A stretch of DNA of 64,000 nt, taken from contig NZ_JAFKOI010000002.1 in NCBI RefSeq assembly GCF_017303315.1, positions 465,396 to 529,395 on the forward strand, written 5' to 3'. The stretch comes from Bacillus sp. NTK071 (GTDB taxonomy: Bacteria; Bacillota; Bacilli; Bacillales; Guptibacillaceae). The notes beneath the pieces were generated by a model that saw only the letters and a program-made list of their open reading frames with translations, did not search any database and had not been told where the DNA came from. The position numbers and the translations under genes were made by a program. Position 1 is the first letter of the stretch. Every line of letters starts with the position of its first letter. Below are positions 56,563-64,000 of the stretch, one piece after another.

Positions 56563-57434
56563 TTTATGGAAACCCTCCTGTCTGAAATGGAGAGCTGTAG
56601 TGTAGAAATGATGTTCTTAGTTGCTTCCCACTCTTCTTCAAACTGTTTAATCTTTTGATCAGAATGACTCGATTGTTGTAAAGCCAGAATACAAGATCGC
56701 CACTCCCATGGTTCGATAACACTTTGAATGATGTAGGCTTGCATCTCATCATCAACACCATTTAATAGTGCTCCCCAGCTTTTCGTAAAACTCTCTACGG
56801 TCATCGATTTGAACCATAAGTGTATTTCGTTAACAATCCATTTGTAAGCTGGTAATGGTGGCGCATCAGATGCTTCAAAGAAAAGCTGTCCCATAACTCT
56901 CTTTAAACGATACCCTCCGTATGGTGCAGGAGGGAGTATACTTGGTTTATCTAATAATAGTCTTTTCTTAACTTCTGGAATTAGATTAACTAGCAGTGTA
57001 TAACTTTTTGGATACAATGGCTTTATCGTAGCGAGCGCCTTTAAAGTTTCTCTGTAAGGAAATTTAGAGGAATAAGCGTATTTAGGTGAATAGGTAATAC
57101 CCTTAGCTGTCCCTACTAAAGCTGATAGCAAATAACCTTTCATTTCAGGATAGAGGTCTTCTGTATAAGACTCTTCAATTAAATCATGTACAGTAATGTA
57201 GAAATCTCCATACTGAATAAAGCCGTCCCCGTCTAGCGTGCGAATCATACGGTTGCATAGAAGGCCATATTGAGAAAAAAAGCGGTCACGGAAGTTGAGA
57301 TGATACTCAAGCAAATCCCGCTCCCGCCAATATGACAACTTTTTTTTGCCAACATTCGTTAATACTGTTTTCGGTTCGTCTAACCAGCTGACATACTCGA
57401 ACCCAAATTCCTTTTTCAAGTCTGCAACAACCAT
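56559..57434 (-). CDS. Unrecognised protein between spoVID and ysxE
   Basis: A 291-residue soluble protein without signal or membrane segment. I recognise no diagnostic motif. Its size, an aromatic-rich C-terminal half (KWIVNEIHLWFKSMTVESF; EPWEWRSCILALQQ) and the coupling to ysxE (ATGA overlap) suggest a degenerate relative of CotS/YutH coat proteins, but HGDxxxxN and DFD-like motifs are absent. The ATG at 57434 is eight bases after AAAGGGG. It is not present in the B. subtilis order hemL-spoVID-ysxE-valS, so it is an additional gene here. Confidence 0.7.
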   Translation of the reverse strand: MVVADLKKEFGFEYVSWLDEPKTVLTNVGKKKLSYWRERDLLEYHLNFRDRFFSQYGLLCNRMIRTLDGDGFIQYGDFYITVHDLIEESYTEDLYPEMKGYLLSALVGTAKGITYSPKYAYSSKFPYRETLKALATIKPLYPKSYTLLVNLIPEVKKRLLLDKPSILPPAPYGGYRLKRVMGQLFFEASDAPPLPAYKWIVNEIHLWFKSMTVESFTKSWGALLNGVDDEMQAYIIQSVIEPWEWRSCILALQQSSHSDQKIKQFEEEWEATKNIISTLQLSISDRRVSIK

Positions 57435-57500
57435 CTCCATTACCCCTTTACCCCCACCCTTCTACAACAACATCGGGTGGGGTTGAACTAACTAAGATTG

Positions 57501-58529
57501 CTAGCGATTTACAGGAATATATAAGATCTGACCTTCTTTCACTTCATCTTCCTCAAGTCTATTCACACGAGCAAGGTGACTTGGTAACACACGATAACGT
57601 TCTGCAATTTCGGTTAATGAATCACCAGGTTGAATAATGCACATTTTCATTCTTGAAAATTGTTCTTCTTCCTTCGTAAGCATACTCGTTAAATAAAGCG
57701 CATTTTCTTCTCGACTGCTGCGATGCGGTTTCGCCACAGCTTCTTCTTCCACATCATCGTAGCCGTTTGTTTCTTCCACAGCGGGTTGTTCAGAAGAATA
57801 GAAATTGGAATCTTCTATTTGTCTTGCCATCTTTGTTAAAAAGTCATAAGTAGGCTCTTGACCTTCTTCATAATTTTCTTGATCCAAAAGATTTGCTAAA
57901 TAGCGCTCTGCCTTTGCCCTCATATCAACTTGAGGTGATCGTAAATGATAAGCGAGATCTGAAGATTCCTCTTCACTATCATCTACATATTTTACATCCG
58001 TTTCCCACACGGGTTCTTCCGTCTCATTACTATTCGTTTCAACATCCTCTTCAGCTGAATAATTTTCTTCATTGTACATTTCATACTCAGTTCGTTTCTC
58101 GTCACCTTGAATTCCACTAATTGAAATATCCGCTTTCAACTGAAGACAGTTCGCTTCATTCAACGTATAATCAAACGTATCTACTGTTACATAGATATCT
58201 TCAAGGCTTCTAACTCTACTTGCAGGAATCGTAATGTCGACTGGGAACCGGTGACCGATTGATGCTGTGCCATCTTCTCGAACATGAACTTCATGAATGG
58301 AGCGATAAGCAGATGCCTCATTTTCAGGTTCTTCGCTATCCTCATTGTAATCCCGTTGAAGGTACTCTCCAGAAAGATATAAACAGCCTTTAACAGCGAC
58401 ATAGTCTTCGTACTCTTCAATTGAAATTTCAGGATCAAGGGAGATGGACAACACCTCTTCAACTTCCTGTCCTTTCTTTAACCAGACCTGCTCCTCCACG
58501 GAGAAATGCAAATATGAGCCTTCAGGCAT
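57501..58529 (-). CDS. spoVID: SpoVID spore coat encasement protein
   Basis: SpoVID drives encasement of the forespore by the coat and binds SafA, encoded in this window. The 342-residue protein has an N-terminal SpoVID domain (SYLHFSVEEQVWLKKGQEVE; SISLDPEISIEEYEDYV), an acidic disordered middle and a C-terminal LysM domain (CIIQPGDSLTEIAERYRV to KEGQILYIPVNR). AAAGGAGGAG precedes the ATG at 58529. Confidence 0.94.
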   Translation of the reverse strand: MPEGSYLHFSVEEQVWLKKGQEVEEVLSISLDPEISIEEYEDYVAVKGCLYLSGEYLQRDYNEDSEEPENEASAYRSIHEVHVREDGTASIGHRFPVDITIPASRVRSLEDIYVTVDTFDYTLNEANCLQLKADISISGIQGDEKRTEYEMYNEENYSAEEDVETNSNETEEPVWETDVKYVDDSEEESSDLAYHLRSPQVDMRAKAERYLANLLDQENYEEGQEPTYDFLTKMARQIEDSNFYSSEQPAVEETNGYDDVEEEAVAKPHRSSREENALYLTSMLTKEEEQFSRMKMCIIQPGDSLTEIAERYRVLPSHLARVNRLEEDEVKEGQILYIPVNR

Positions 58530-58646
58530 GCTTTCTCCTCCTTTCAAACATTATCCATACACTACACATGTATGAATTATTCGAAGAAATATGTCTAATT
58601 CAAATCAGAAAGTAAGGAAAGAACTCTCCATAAACACCAAAGAAAA

Positions 58647-58675
58647 AAGCTGTTAGCCCGTTAGGCTAACAGCTT
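58647..58675 (-). terminator. Terminator of the hem operon
   Basis: AAGCTGTTAGCC (58647-58658) pairs with GGCTAACAGCTT (58664-58675) around CGTTA, followed by T6 on the minus strand, just after the hemL stop. Confidence 0.9.
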
Positions 58676-58685
58676 GCAATTAGAT

Positions 58686-59972
58686 TTATACTAGCTTAGA
58701 AAAGGCTGCCTCAGCAGCTGCGATCGTTTCATCAATGTCGTGTTCAGTATGAGCCGTTGATAGGAACATTCCTTCAAATTGTGACGGAGGAAGGGAAATA
58801 CCCTGATCAAGCATTTCTTTAAAATAGTTTGTAAAGTGTTCCAAATTAGATGACGATGCTGTCTCAAAATTAATAACATCCTTATCAGTAAAGAAGAAAC
58901 CAACCATTGATCCTGCACGGTTAACTGTATGAGGGATGTTGTACTTAGCTGCAGCTTTGGATAATCCTTCTCCAAGACGCTCTGCTTTTCGTTCAAACTC
59001 CTCATAACTTTCAGGTGTAAGTTGAGATAACGTTTCGTATCCTGCTGTCATAGCAAGAGGATTTCCACTTAATGTACCTGCCTGATAAATTGGACCGGTT
59101 GGAGCAATGTGATCCATGATCTCCTTTTTACCGCCATAGGCACCTACAGGAAGGCCTCCACCAATCACTTTACCTAGGCAAGTTAAATCAGGGGTGACAT
59201 TATAATAGCCCTGTGCACAGTTATATCCAACACGGAATCCAGTCATTACCTCATCAAAAATAAGTAATGTACCATTATCTTCTGTGATTTTTCGAATTTC
59301 CTCTAGATATCCTGGCTGTGGTGGAACAACACCCATATTTCCTGCAACTGGTTCAATAATGACGCCTGCAATGTCATCTCCAAATTCGTTGAACGCATAT
59401 CGAAGGCTCTCAAGGTCATTGTACGGCACGGTAATCGTGTTTTGAGCAACACCTTCTGGGACCCCTGGGCTATCAGGTAGACCTAGAGTAGCGACACCTG
59501 AGCCTGCTTTAATTAGAAGTGAATCTCCGTGCCCGTGATAGCAACCCTCGAACTTCAAAATTTTATTTCGTCCTGTGTAGCCTCGCGCAAGACGTAGAGC
59601 ACTCATCGTTGCCTCTGTTCCGGAATTCACCATTCGAACGATTTCAATTGATGGTACGCGCTCAATAACTAGTTCCGCTAGTTTCGTTTCATACATACTC
59701 GGTGCGCCAAAGCTTGTCCCAAGCTCCGTTACACTCTTGAGTTTCTCTACTACTTGATCATCTGCATGACCGAGAATAAGCGGTCCATATGAAAGGACGT
59801 AATCGATATATTCGTTTTGATCAATATCGTAAATTTTGGATCCTTTTCCTTTTTCCATAAAAATAGGATCCATACCAACAGATTTAAATGCTCTCACTGG
59901 GCTATTAACTCCACCAGGCATTACTTTAGATGCTTCCTTAAACGCTTCTTTCGAACGATTATAGTTACCCAT
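58686..59972 (-). CDS. hemL: Glutamate-1-semialdehyde 2,1-aminomutase
   Basis: HemL converts glutamate semialdehyde to 5-aminolevulinate. The 428-residue PLP enzyme has [33 protein letters not shown] and the PLP lysine in [25 protein letters not shown] precedes the ATG. It is the last gene of hemAXCDBL. Confidence 0.98.
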   Translation of the reverse strand: MGNYNRSKEAFKEASKVMPGGVNSPVRAFKSVGMDPIFMEKGKGSKIYDIDQNEYIDYVLSYGPLILGHADDQVVEKLKSVTELGTSFGAPSMYETKLAELVIERVPSIEIVRMVNSGTEATMSALRLARGYTGRNKILKFEGCYHGHGDSLLIKAGSGVATLGLPDSPGVPEGVAQNTITVPYNDLESLRYAFNEFGDDIAGVIIEPVAGNMGVVPPQPGYLEEIRKITEDNGTLLIFDEVMTGFRVGYNCAQGYYNVTPDLTCLGKVIGGGLPVGAYGGKKEIMDHIAPTGPIYQAGTLSGNPLAMTAGYETLSQLTPESYEEFERKAERLGEGLSKAAAKYNIPHTVNRAGSMVGFFFTDKDVINFETASSSNLEHFTNYFKEMLDQGISLPPSQFEGMFLSTAHTEHDIDETIAAAEAAFSKLV

Positions 59973-59996
59973 TCGTTAAGCCCCTTTCAAATTATT

Positions 59997-60974
59997 CTAT
60001 TGATTAAGCATGCGAGCTGCATCTTTTGCAAAATACGTAATAATAAGATCCGCTCCTGCTCGCTTCATACTCGTAAGCTTTTCGAGTACAACTTCTTCCT
60101 CGTTAAGCCACCCGTTTTGACTTGCTGCTTTAATCATTGAATATTCCCCACTTACGTTATAAGCAACCATTGGAAGTGGGAAACGGTCTTTTAGTTCACG
60201 AATAATATCAAGATACGCGAGCGCAGGTTTCACCATCAAGAAGTCTGCCCCTTCTTCAATGTCGCTTTCAGCTTCTCTAATTGCTTCAAGACGATTCGCA
60301 GGATCCATCTGATACGTTTTACGGTCACCAAATTGAGGTGTACTGTGTGCAGCATCACGGAATGGACCATAGAATGCTGATGAGAATTTAACAGCATAGC
60401 TCATGATAGGAACATCTACAAAGCCTGCTTCATCAAGTCCCTGGCGTATAGCTGCAACAAACCCATCCATCATATTCGAAGGTGCGATCATATCAGCTCC
60501 AGCTTTCGCTTGAGAAACAGCCGTTTGTGTTAATAATTCTAGAGATTGGTCATTCTGCACATAGCCATCTTCAATCACACCACAATGACCATGATCGGTG
60601 TACTGACAGAGACATGTATCCGCAATGACTGTTAGGTCTGGAAACTCTTCTTTAATTTGCTTAATAGCGCGCTGAACAATACCTGTATCACAATAAGCTT
60701 CAGAACCTACTTCATCCTTGTGATTTGGTACGCCAAACATCATAATAGACTGAATTCCAAGGTCAACAACTTCTCTAACTTCTTCATTTAGGCGATCAAG
60801 TGAATAATGATAAACACCTGGCATTGAAGCAATCTCACGCTTCACATTGTCTTCCTCTACTGCGAAAATTGGATAAATTAAATCTTCTTTATGTAAATAC
60901 GTTTCTCTAACGAGGGATCTCATTGATTCAGAACGTCTTAAGCGACGATGACGACGAAAATTGCCTTTTTCCAT
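59997..60974 (-). CDS. hemB: Porphobilinogen synthase (ALA dehydratase)
   Basis: HemB condenses two aminolevulinates. The 325-residue protein has the zinc-binding loop [14 protein letters not shown] (cysteine type), the active-site lysines in [18 protein letters not shown] and [12 protein letters not shown], and the start [28 protein letters not shown] precedes the ATG, four bases after hemD. Confidence 0.98.
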   Translation of the reverse strand: MEKGNFRRHRRLRRSESMRSLVRETYLHKEDLIYPIFAVEEDNVKREIASMPGVYHYSLDRLNEEVREVVDLGIQSIMMFGVPNHKDEVGSEAYCDTGIVQRAIKQIKEEFPDLTVIADTCLCQYTDHGHCGVIEDGYVQNDQSLELLTQTAVSQAKAGADMIAPSNMMDGFVAAIRQGLDEAGFVDVPIMSYAVKFSSAFYGPFRDAAHSTPQFGDRKTYQMDPANRLEAIREAESDIEEGADFLMVKPALAYLDIIRELKDRFPLPMVAYNVSGEYSMIKAASQNGWLNEEEVVLEKLTSMKRAGADLIITYFAKDAARMLNQ

Positions 60975-60978
60975 TGTG

Positions 60979-61734
60979 TTATCCTCCCAATTGTTGAAAG
61001 TGCTGCTCTAAACTTTCGAGCATTCCTTCAATTGTATATTTTTCTGGTACGACATGGGGATGAAAGCCATAAGAACGTAGCGTTTCAGCTGTAATGGGCC
61101 CTATTACTACTATTGTGATCCCTTTAATCTGATCTTTCAAATTCTCCGCCTCAAGAAGCTGCATAAAGTGATGAACTGTTGAAGAAGATGTGAACGTAAT
61201 GACATCCAAAGCATGGTCATCAACTAGTTTTTTCAATTCTGCTCCTGTACCCTGGGGAATCACTGTATTATAAATAGGTAAGTCAGTTACATCATACCCC
61301 AATTCGCTTAACTGCTCAGGAAGTTCGTCACGTCCAAGGTTCCCCCTTGGAAGCAGGATTTTCTCTCCTGTGTAAGTGTAACGAGACATGGCAGCAACTA
61401 GTCCTTCTGCGATGAAATCCTCTGGTAGAAGATCAATTTGAACACCATATTTCTCAAGTACCTTGGCTGTCTTCGTTCCTACCGCCCCAACCTTTATATT
61501 TTTAGGTAACACAGCGTGTTGAAAGAAGAACTTTACACCATTTGCACTTGTGAAAAGAATCCAATGATACTTTTCTACTTCAATCGACTTGAGAATGTGA
61601 TTCCTAGGTTCGAATGAAATAAGAGGGATTTCAACAGAAAACCCTCCTCGGTCTTTAATTAATTTCGTGAAAGCCGCTGCCTGCTCCCGAGCTCTCGTGA
61701 CTAATACACGCTTTCCTGAGAGCGGAGACTTCAT
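60979..61734 (-). CDS. hemD: Uroporphyrinogen-III synthase
   Basis: HemD closes and inverts ring D of hydroxymethylbilane. The 251-residue protein is poorly conserved, as usual, but shows [44 protein letters not shown] and [15 protein letters not shown]. Its ATG overlaps the hemC stop by four bases. Confidence 0.96.
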   Translation of the reverse strand: MKSPLSGKRVLVTRAREQAAAFTKLIKDRGGFSVEIPLISFEPRNHILKSIEVEKYHWILFTSANGVKFFFQHAVLPKNIKVGAVGTKTAKVLEKYGVQIDLLPEDFIAEGLVAAMSRYTYTGEKILLPRGNLGRDELPEQLSELGYDVTDLPIYNTVIPQGTGAELKKLVDDHALDVITFTSSSTVHHFMQLLEAENLKDQIKGITIVVIGPITAETLRSYGFHPHVVPEKYTIEGMLESLEQHFQQLGG

Positions 61735-62663
61735 TGATCTAAATCTTCTTTCACACGATCGAGAATATCTTTAGCACCCTGTTCTTTCATTTTAAGCGCA
61801 AGCGTATGGCCAACTTGAATTGGATCTTTCCCAGATTCCATTTCTTTAATAATGACAGATCCATCCGGCTCGCCAACAAGTCCAGTTATAGTAATTGAAT
61901 CATCATCATGAAGGATCGCATGTCCTGCAATTGGAACCTGACACCCTCCCTCAAGTGTATGAAGAAATGATCGCTCTGCTATAACCGTCTTCTTCGTGAC
62001 ATCATCATTAAATTTCTCAAGAACCTCAAGCAATTCATCGTCGCTTTCACGGCATTCGATTGATAAAGCTCCCTGTCCAACCGCTGGTACACAAAGATCA
62101 GGATCGAGATATTCTGTTACGATCTCTTTCGACCATCCCATGCGATGGAGACCTGCAGCAGCTAGAACTATCGCATCGTAATCTTCATCTGTAAGCTTAC
62201 GGATACGTGTGTCAATATTTCCACGAATCCATTTTATCTCAACATCCGGACGAATCGCTTTCAGTTGGGCCCCACGCCTGAGACTACTTGTTCCAATAAC
62301 AGCTCCCTCTGGAAGTTCACGGAACGTTTTCCGAGATTCAGAAATAATGACGTCTCGATGATCTTCGCGTTCAGGAATACAGCCAATTGTGAGACCTTCA
62401 GGAAGAACAGACGGCATATCCTTCATACTATGCACTGCCATATCGATCTCACCTTTTAACATTGCATCTTCAATTTCTTTAACAAACAGACCTTTCCCGC
62501 CTACCTTAGAAAGAGTAACGTCGAGAATCTGGTCACCACGTGTAACAATCTCTTTAATTTCAAAATCAAACCCAGGATTTAATTCCTTCAGTTTGCTGAT
62601 AACCCATTTTGTCTGGGTAATCGCGAGCTTACTTCTTCTTGAACCGACAATGATTTTTCGCAT
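61731..62663 (-). CDS. hemC: Hydroxymethylbilane synthase
   Basis: HemC polymerises porphobilinogen on a dipyrromethane cofactor. The 310-residue protein has [56 protein letters not shown] and the cofactor-binding cysteine in [17 protein letters not shown]. It lies 28 bases downstream of hemX. Confidence 0.98.
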   Translation of the reverse strand: MRKIIVGSRRSKLAITQTKWVISKLKELNPGFDFEIKEIVTRGDQILDVTLSKVGGKGLFVKEIEDAMLKGEIDMAVHSMKDMPSVLPEGLTIGCIPEREDHRDVIISESRKTFRELPEGAVIGTSSLRRGAQLKAIRPDVEIKWIRGNIDTRIRKLTDEDYDAIVLAAAGLHRMGWSKEIVTEYLDPDLCVPAVGQGALSIECRESDDELLEVLEKFNDDVTKKTVIAERSFLHTLEGGCQVPIAGHAILHDDDSITITGLVGEPDGSVIIKEMESGKDPIQVGHTLALKMKEQGAKDILDRVKEDLDQ

Positions 62664-62691
62664 GATTTATCCTCCAACCTTTGGATGTTTC

Positions 62692-63519
62692 TTATACGTA
62701 CCAGAAATGGAACTCAGAGAACGTACCTGAGAAGAATACATTAACCAAAACGATGAGAAACGCGGCAACGTTCCACATAGCAAGCGACTTTCCTTCCAAA
62801 TCTCTGGCTACTTTTTGATATAAATACGTGCTATAAGCTATAAGCACAAAAAATGAAATAATAACTTTCGAATCCAGTAAGCTAAATTGCTCAACTTTTA
62901 ACAGAGCCCAGACAATTCCTAGAATTAAACTTAATAACAGAAGAGGAACTCCTAGAACACTGCATAAATACGATAGCTTTTCGAGCTGAGATAGATCACC
63001 GAATCTTCTCAAACGCTTGCTCCACTTCTTTCCCTTCAGCATTTGATAGAGAATCAAATACATGATGGAGAAGATAAATGATAACGAGAAAGCCCCATAA
63101 GATAGAAACGCCATCGTAATATGAATGATAGAGAGCTCAGACATCAACTGTTCCGTGAGTAAACTAGTGGCCTGTTCTCTAGTTGCAAACAAGTTAATCG
63201 CCATAATACTGAAACCGAGTACATTTGCAAAGAAAACAAAAAAGTCTACTCGGAAAAACCAATTGATAAGTAAAGAGAGCGACACAATCACCCACGCATA
63301 AAAAAATAACCCTTCAAAAGGTGTTAAGATCGGGAAACCGCCAATTGCAATAATTTGCATGACAAGAAAGGCAGTCTGAAGCACCCAGACAATAGAAAGC
63401 AACCAGAAAGCAAACTGATTTGCTCTCCGGTTGTTTTGCAAGAAATCAATAAAATATCCCAACACACTAAGTGAATAAAGTAAAATTGTTATATCATAAA
63501 GCCAGCTCTCGTTCGTCAC
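62692..63519 (-). CDS. hemX: HemX, CcsA-like membrane protein
   Basis: HemX is an eight-span membrane protein related to the cytochrome c assembly protein CcsA that lowers HemA levels in B. subtilis. The 275-residue protein contains eight hydrophobic segments and typical histidine-containing regions (SELSIIHITMAFLSYGAFSL). It lies between hemA and hemC as in B. subtilis. Confidence 0.92.
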   Translation of the reverse strand: MTNESWLYDITILLYSLSVLGYFIDFLQNNRRANQFAFWLLSIVWVLQTAFLVMQIIAIGGFPILTPFEGLFFYAWVIVSLSLLINWFFRVDFFVFFANVLGFSIMAINLFATREQATSLLTEQLMSELSIIHITMAFLSYGAFSLSFIFSIMYLILYQMLKGKKWSKRLRRFGDLSQLEKLSYLCSVLGVPLLLLSLILGIVWALLKVEQFSLLDSKVIISFFVLIAYSTYLYQKVARDLEGKSLAMWNVAAFLIVLVNVFFSGTFSEFHFWYV

Positions 63520-63536
63520 AACTCAAGTCTCCTCTC

Positions 63537-64000
63537 CTAGGAGCGCAACTGCGATGCCTGTAATAAATGGGAGTAGTTAACGGATTCATGCTGTCTTTTA
63601 TCTTCGTTTTCCTTTACTCGTTGCTTATGAAGTTCTCTTTCAATCTCTTTCTCAATCGCAAAGATTTTGGTGAAAATTTCAAGCGACTCTTCAGCATTTG
63701 GCTCTGCAGCCATCTCCTTCACTCGAACAATAGGATCACGTAGCAGCTGGTTCACTATGCTTTTCGTATGTTTACTTAATACTTTACGTTCCCGATCTGA
63801 AAGATCTGGAAGTTTACGTTCAATGCTTTTCATGGTTTCGGCTTGAATCGAAAGAGCTTTAGAGCGAAGAGCTGTAATCATAGGCACAACGCCAAGTGTA
63901 TTAAGCCACTCTCTAAACTGAACAAGATCTTCTTCAATCATTAGCTCAATCTTCTCTGCTTCCTTCTTCCGTTCTGCAAGATTTGTTTCAACAATCCCCT
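63537..64000 (-). CDS. hemA: Glutamyl-tRNA reductase, C-terminal part
   Basis: Only about 154 C-terminal residues are present; the gene continues past the right edge. The peptide [20 protein letters not shown] is followed by [20 protein letters not shown] and the dimerisation helices, as in HemA. HemA reduces Glu-tRNA to glutamate semialdehyde, the committed step in haem synthesis. The catalytic cysteine and NADPH region lie outside the window. Confidence 0.95.
   Translation of the reverse strand, partial: GIVETNLAERKKEAEKIELMIEEDLVQFREWLNTLGVVPMITALRSKALSIQAETMKSIERKLPDLSDRERKVLSKHTKSIVNQLLRDPIVRVKEMAAEPNAEESLEIFTKIFAIEKEIERELHKQRVKENEDKRQHESVNYSHLLQASQLRS

Overview
The window is a chromosomal segment of an endospore-forming Bacillaceae bacterium (low to moderate GC, many sporulation genes, Bacillus-type ribosome binding sites, frequent GTG and TTG starts). 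The gene order follows the Bacillus subtilis block running from hemA to comN almost gene for gene, and nearly everything is on the minus strand. I cannot name the species. The window starts inside comN and ends inside hemA.

Layout, left to right. 1-5,150: partial comN, a COG2426 membrane protein, spoVB, a structured repeat, DUF421 (yrbG), an ArsB/NhaD-type transporter and a TIGR04086 membrane protein (yrzE). 5,171-13,000: yajC, tgt, queA, a DUF2905 protein, ruvB, ruvA, tandem hairpin repeats, bofC, yebC, coxA and a CotS-like kinase. 13,063-20,333: safA with a large repeat domain, then NAD synthesis (nadA, nadC, nadB), divergent nifS and its repressor niaR. 20,383-25,250: pheA, pheB, obg, spo0B, a MITE-like cloverleaf insertion, rpmA, prp, rplU with its L21 leader. 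25,182-34,760: an RNase E/G-like protein, spoIVFB, spoIVFA, minD, minC, mreD, mreC, mreB, radC, maf, spoIIB. 34,918-50,792: a complete type IV pilus locus at the place where B. subtilis has only comC, plus a membrane GAF-GGDEF protein. 50,903-58,529: folC, valS with a T-box, a small membrane protein, ysxE, an unrecognised gene, spoVID. 58,686-64,000: the haem operon hemL, hemB, hemD, hemC, hemX, hemA (partial).

Most of the window is housekeeping, cell shape and division, cofactor synthesis and sporulation. The accessory content is the pilus locus: a minus-strand operon of eleven genes (46,149 down to 34,918) encoding an acidic membrane protein, a PRC-barrel protein, a VanW/G5-type protein, PilB, PilT, PilC, the major pilin, the prepilin peptidase and PilM/N/O, and a divergent plus-strand operon of three minor-pilin-like genes whose last product has a large repetitive ectodomain. 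PilB carries an N-terminal MshEN-type c-di-GMP-binding signature, and a diguanylate cyclase gene lies convergent to the minor-pilin operon, so the locus looks like a c-di-GMP-controlled pilus.

Non-coding structure is unusually rich: three unrelated families of folded intergenic elements (near 2,320-2,521, 9,651-9,940 and 23,783-23,993), an L21 leader, a valine T-box, a likely NiaR operator and many bidirectional hairpin terminators.
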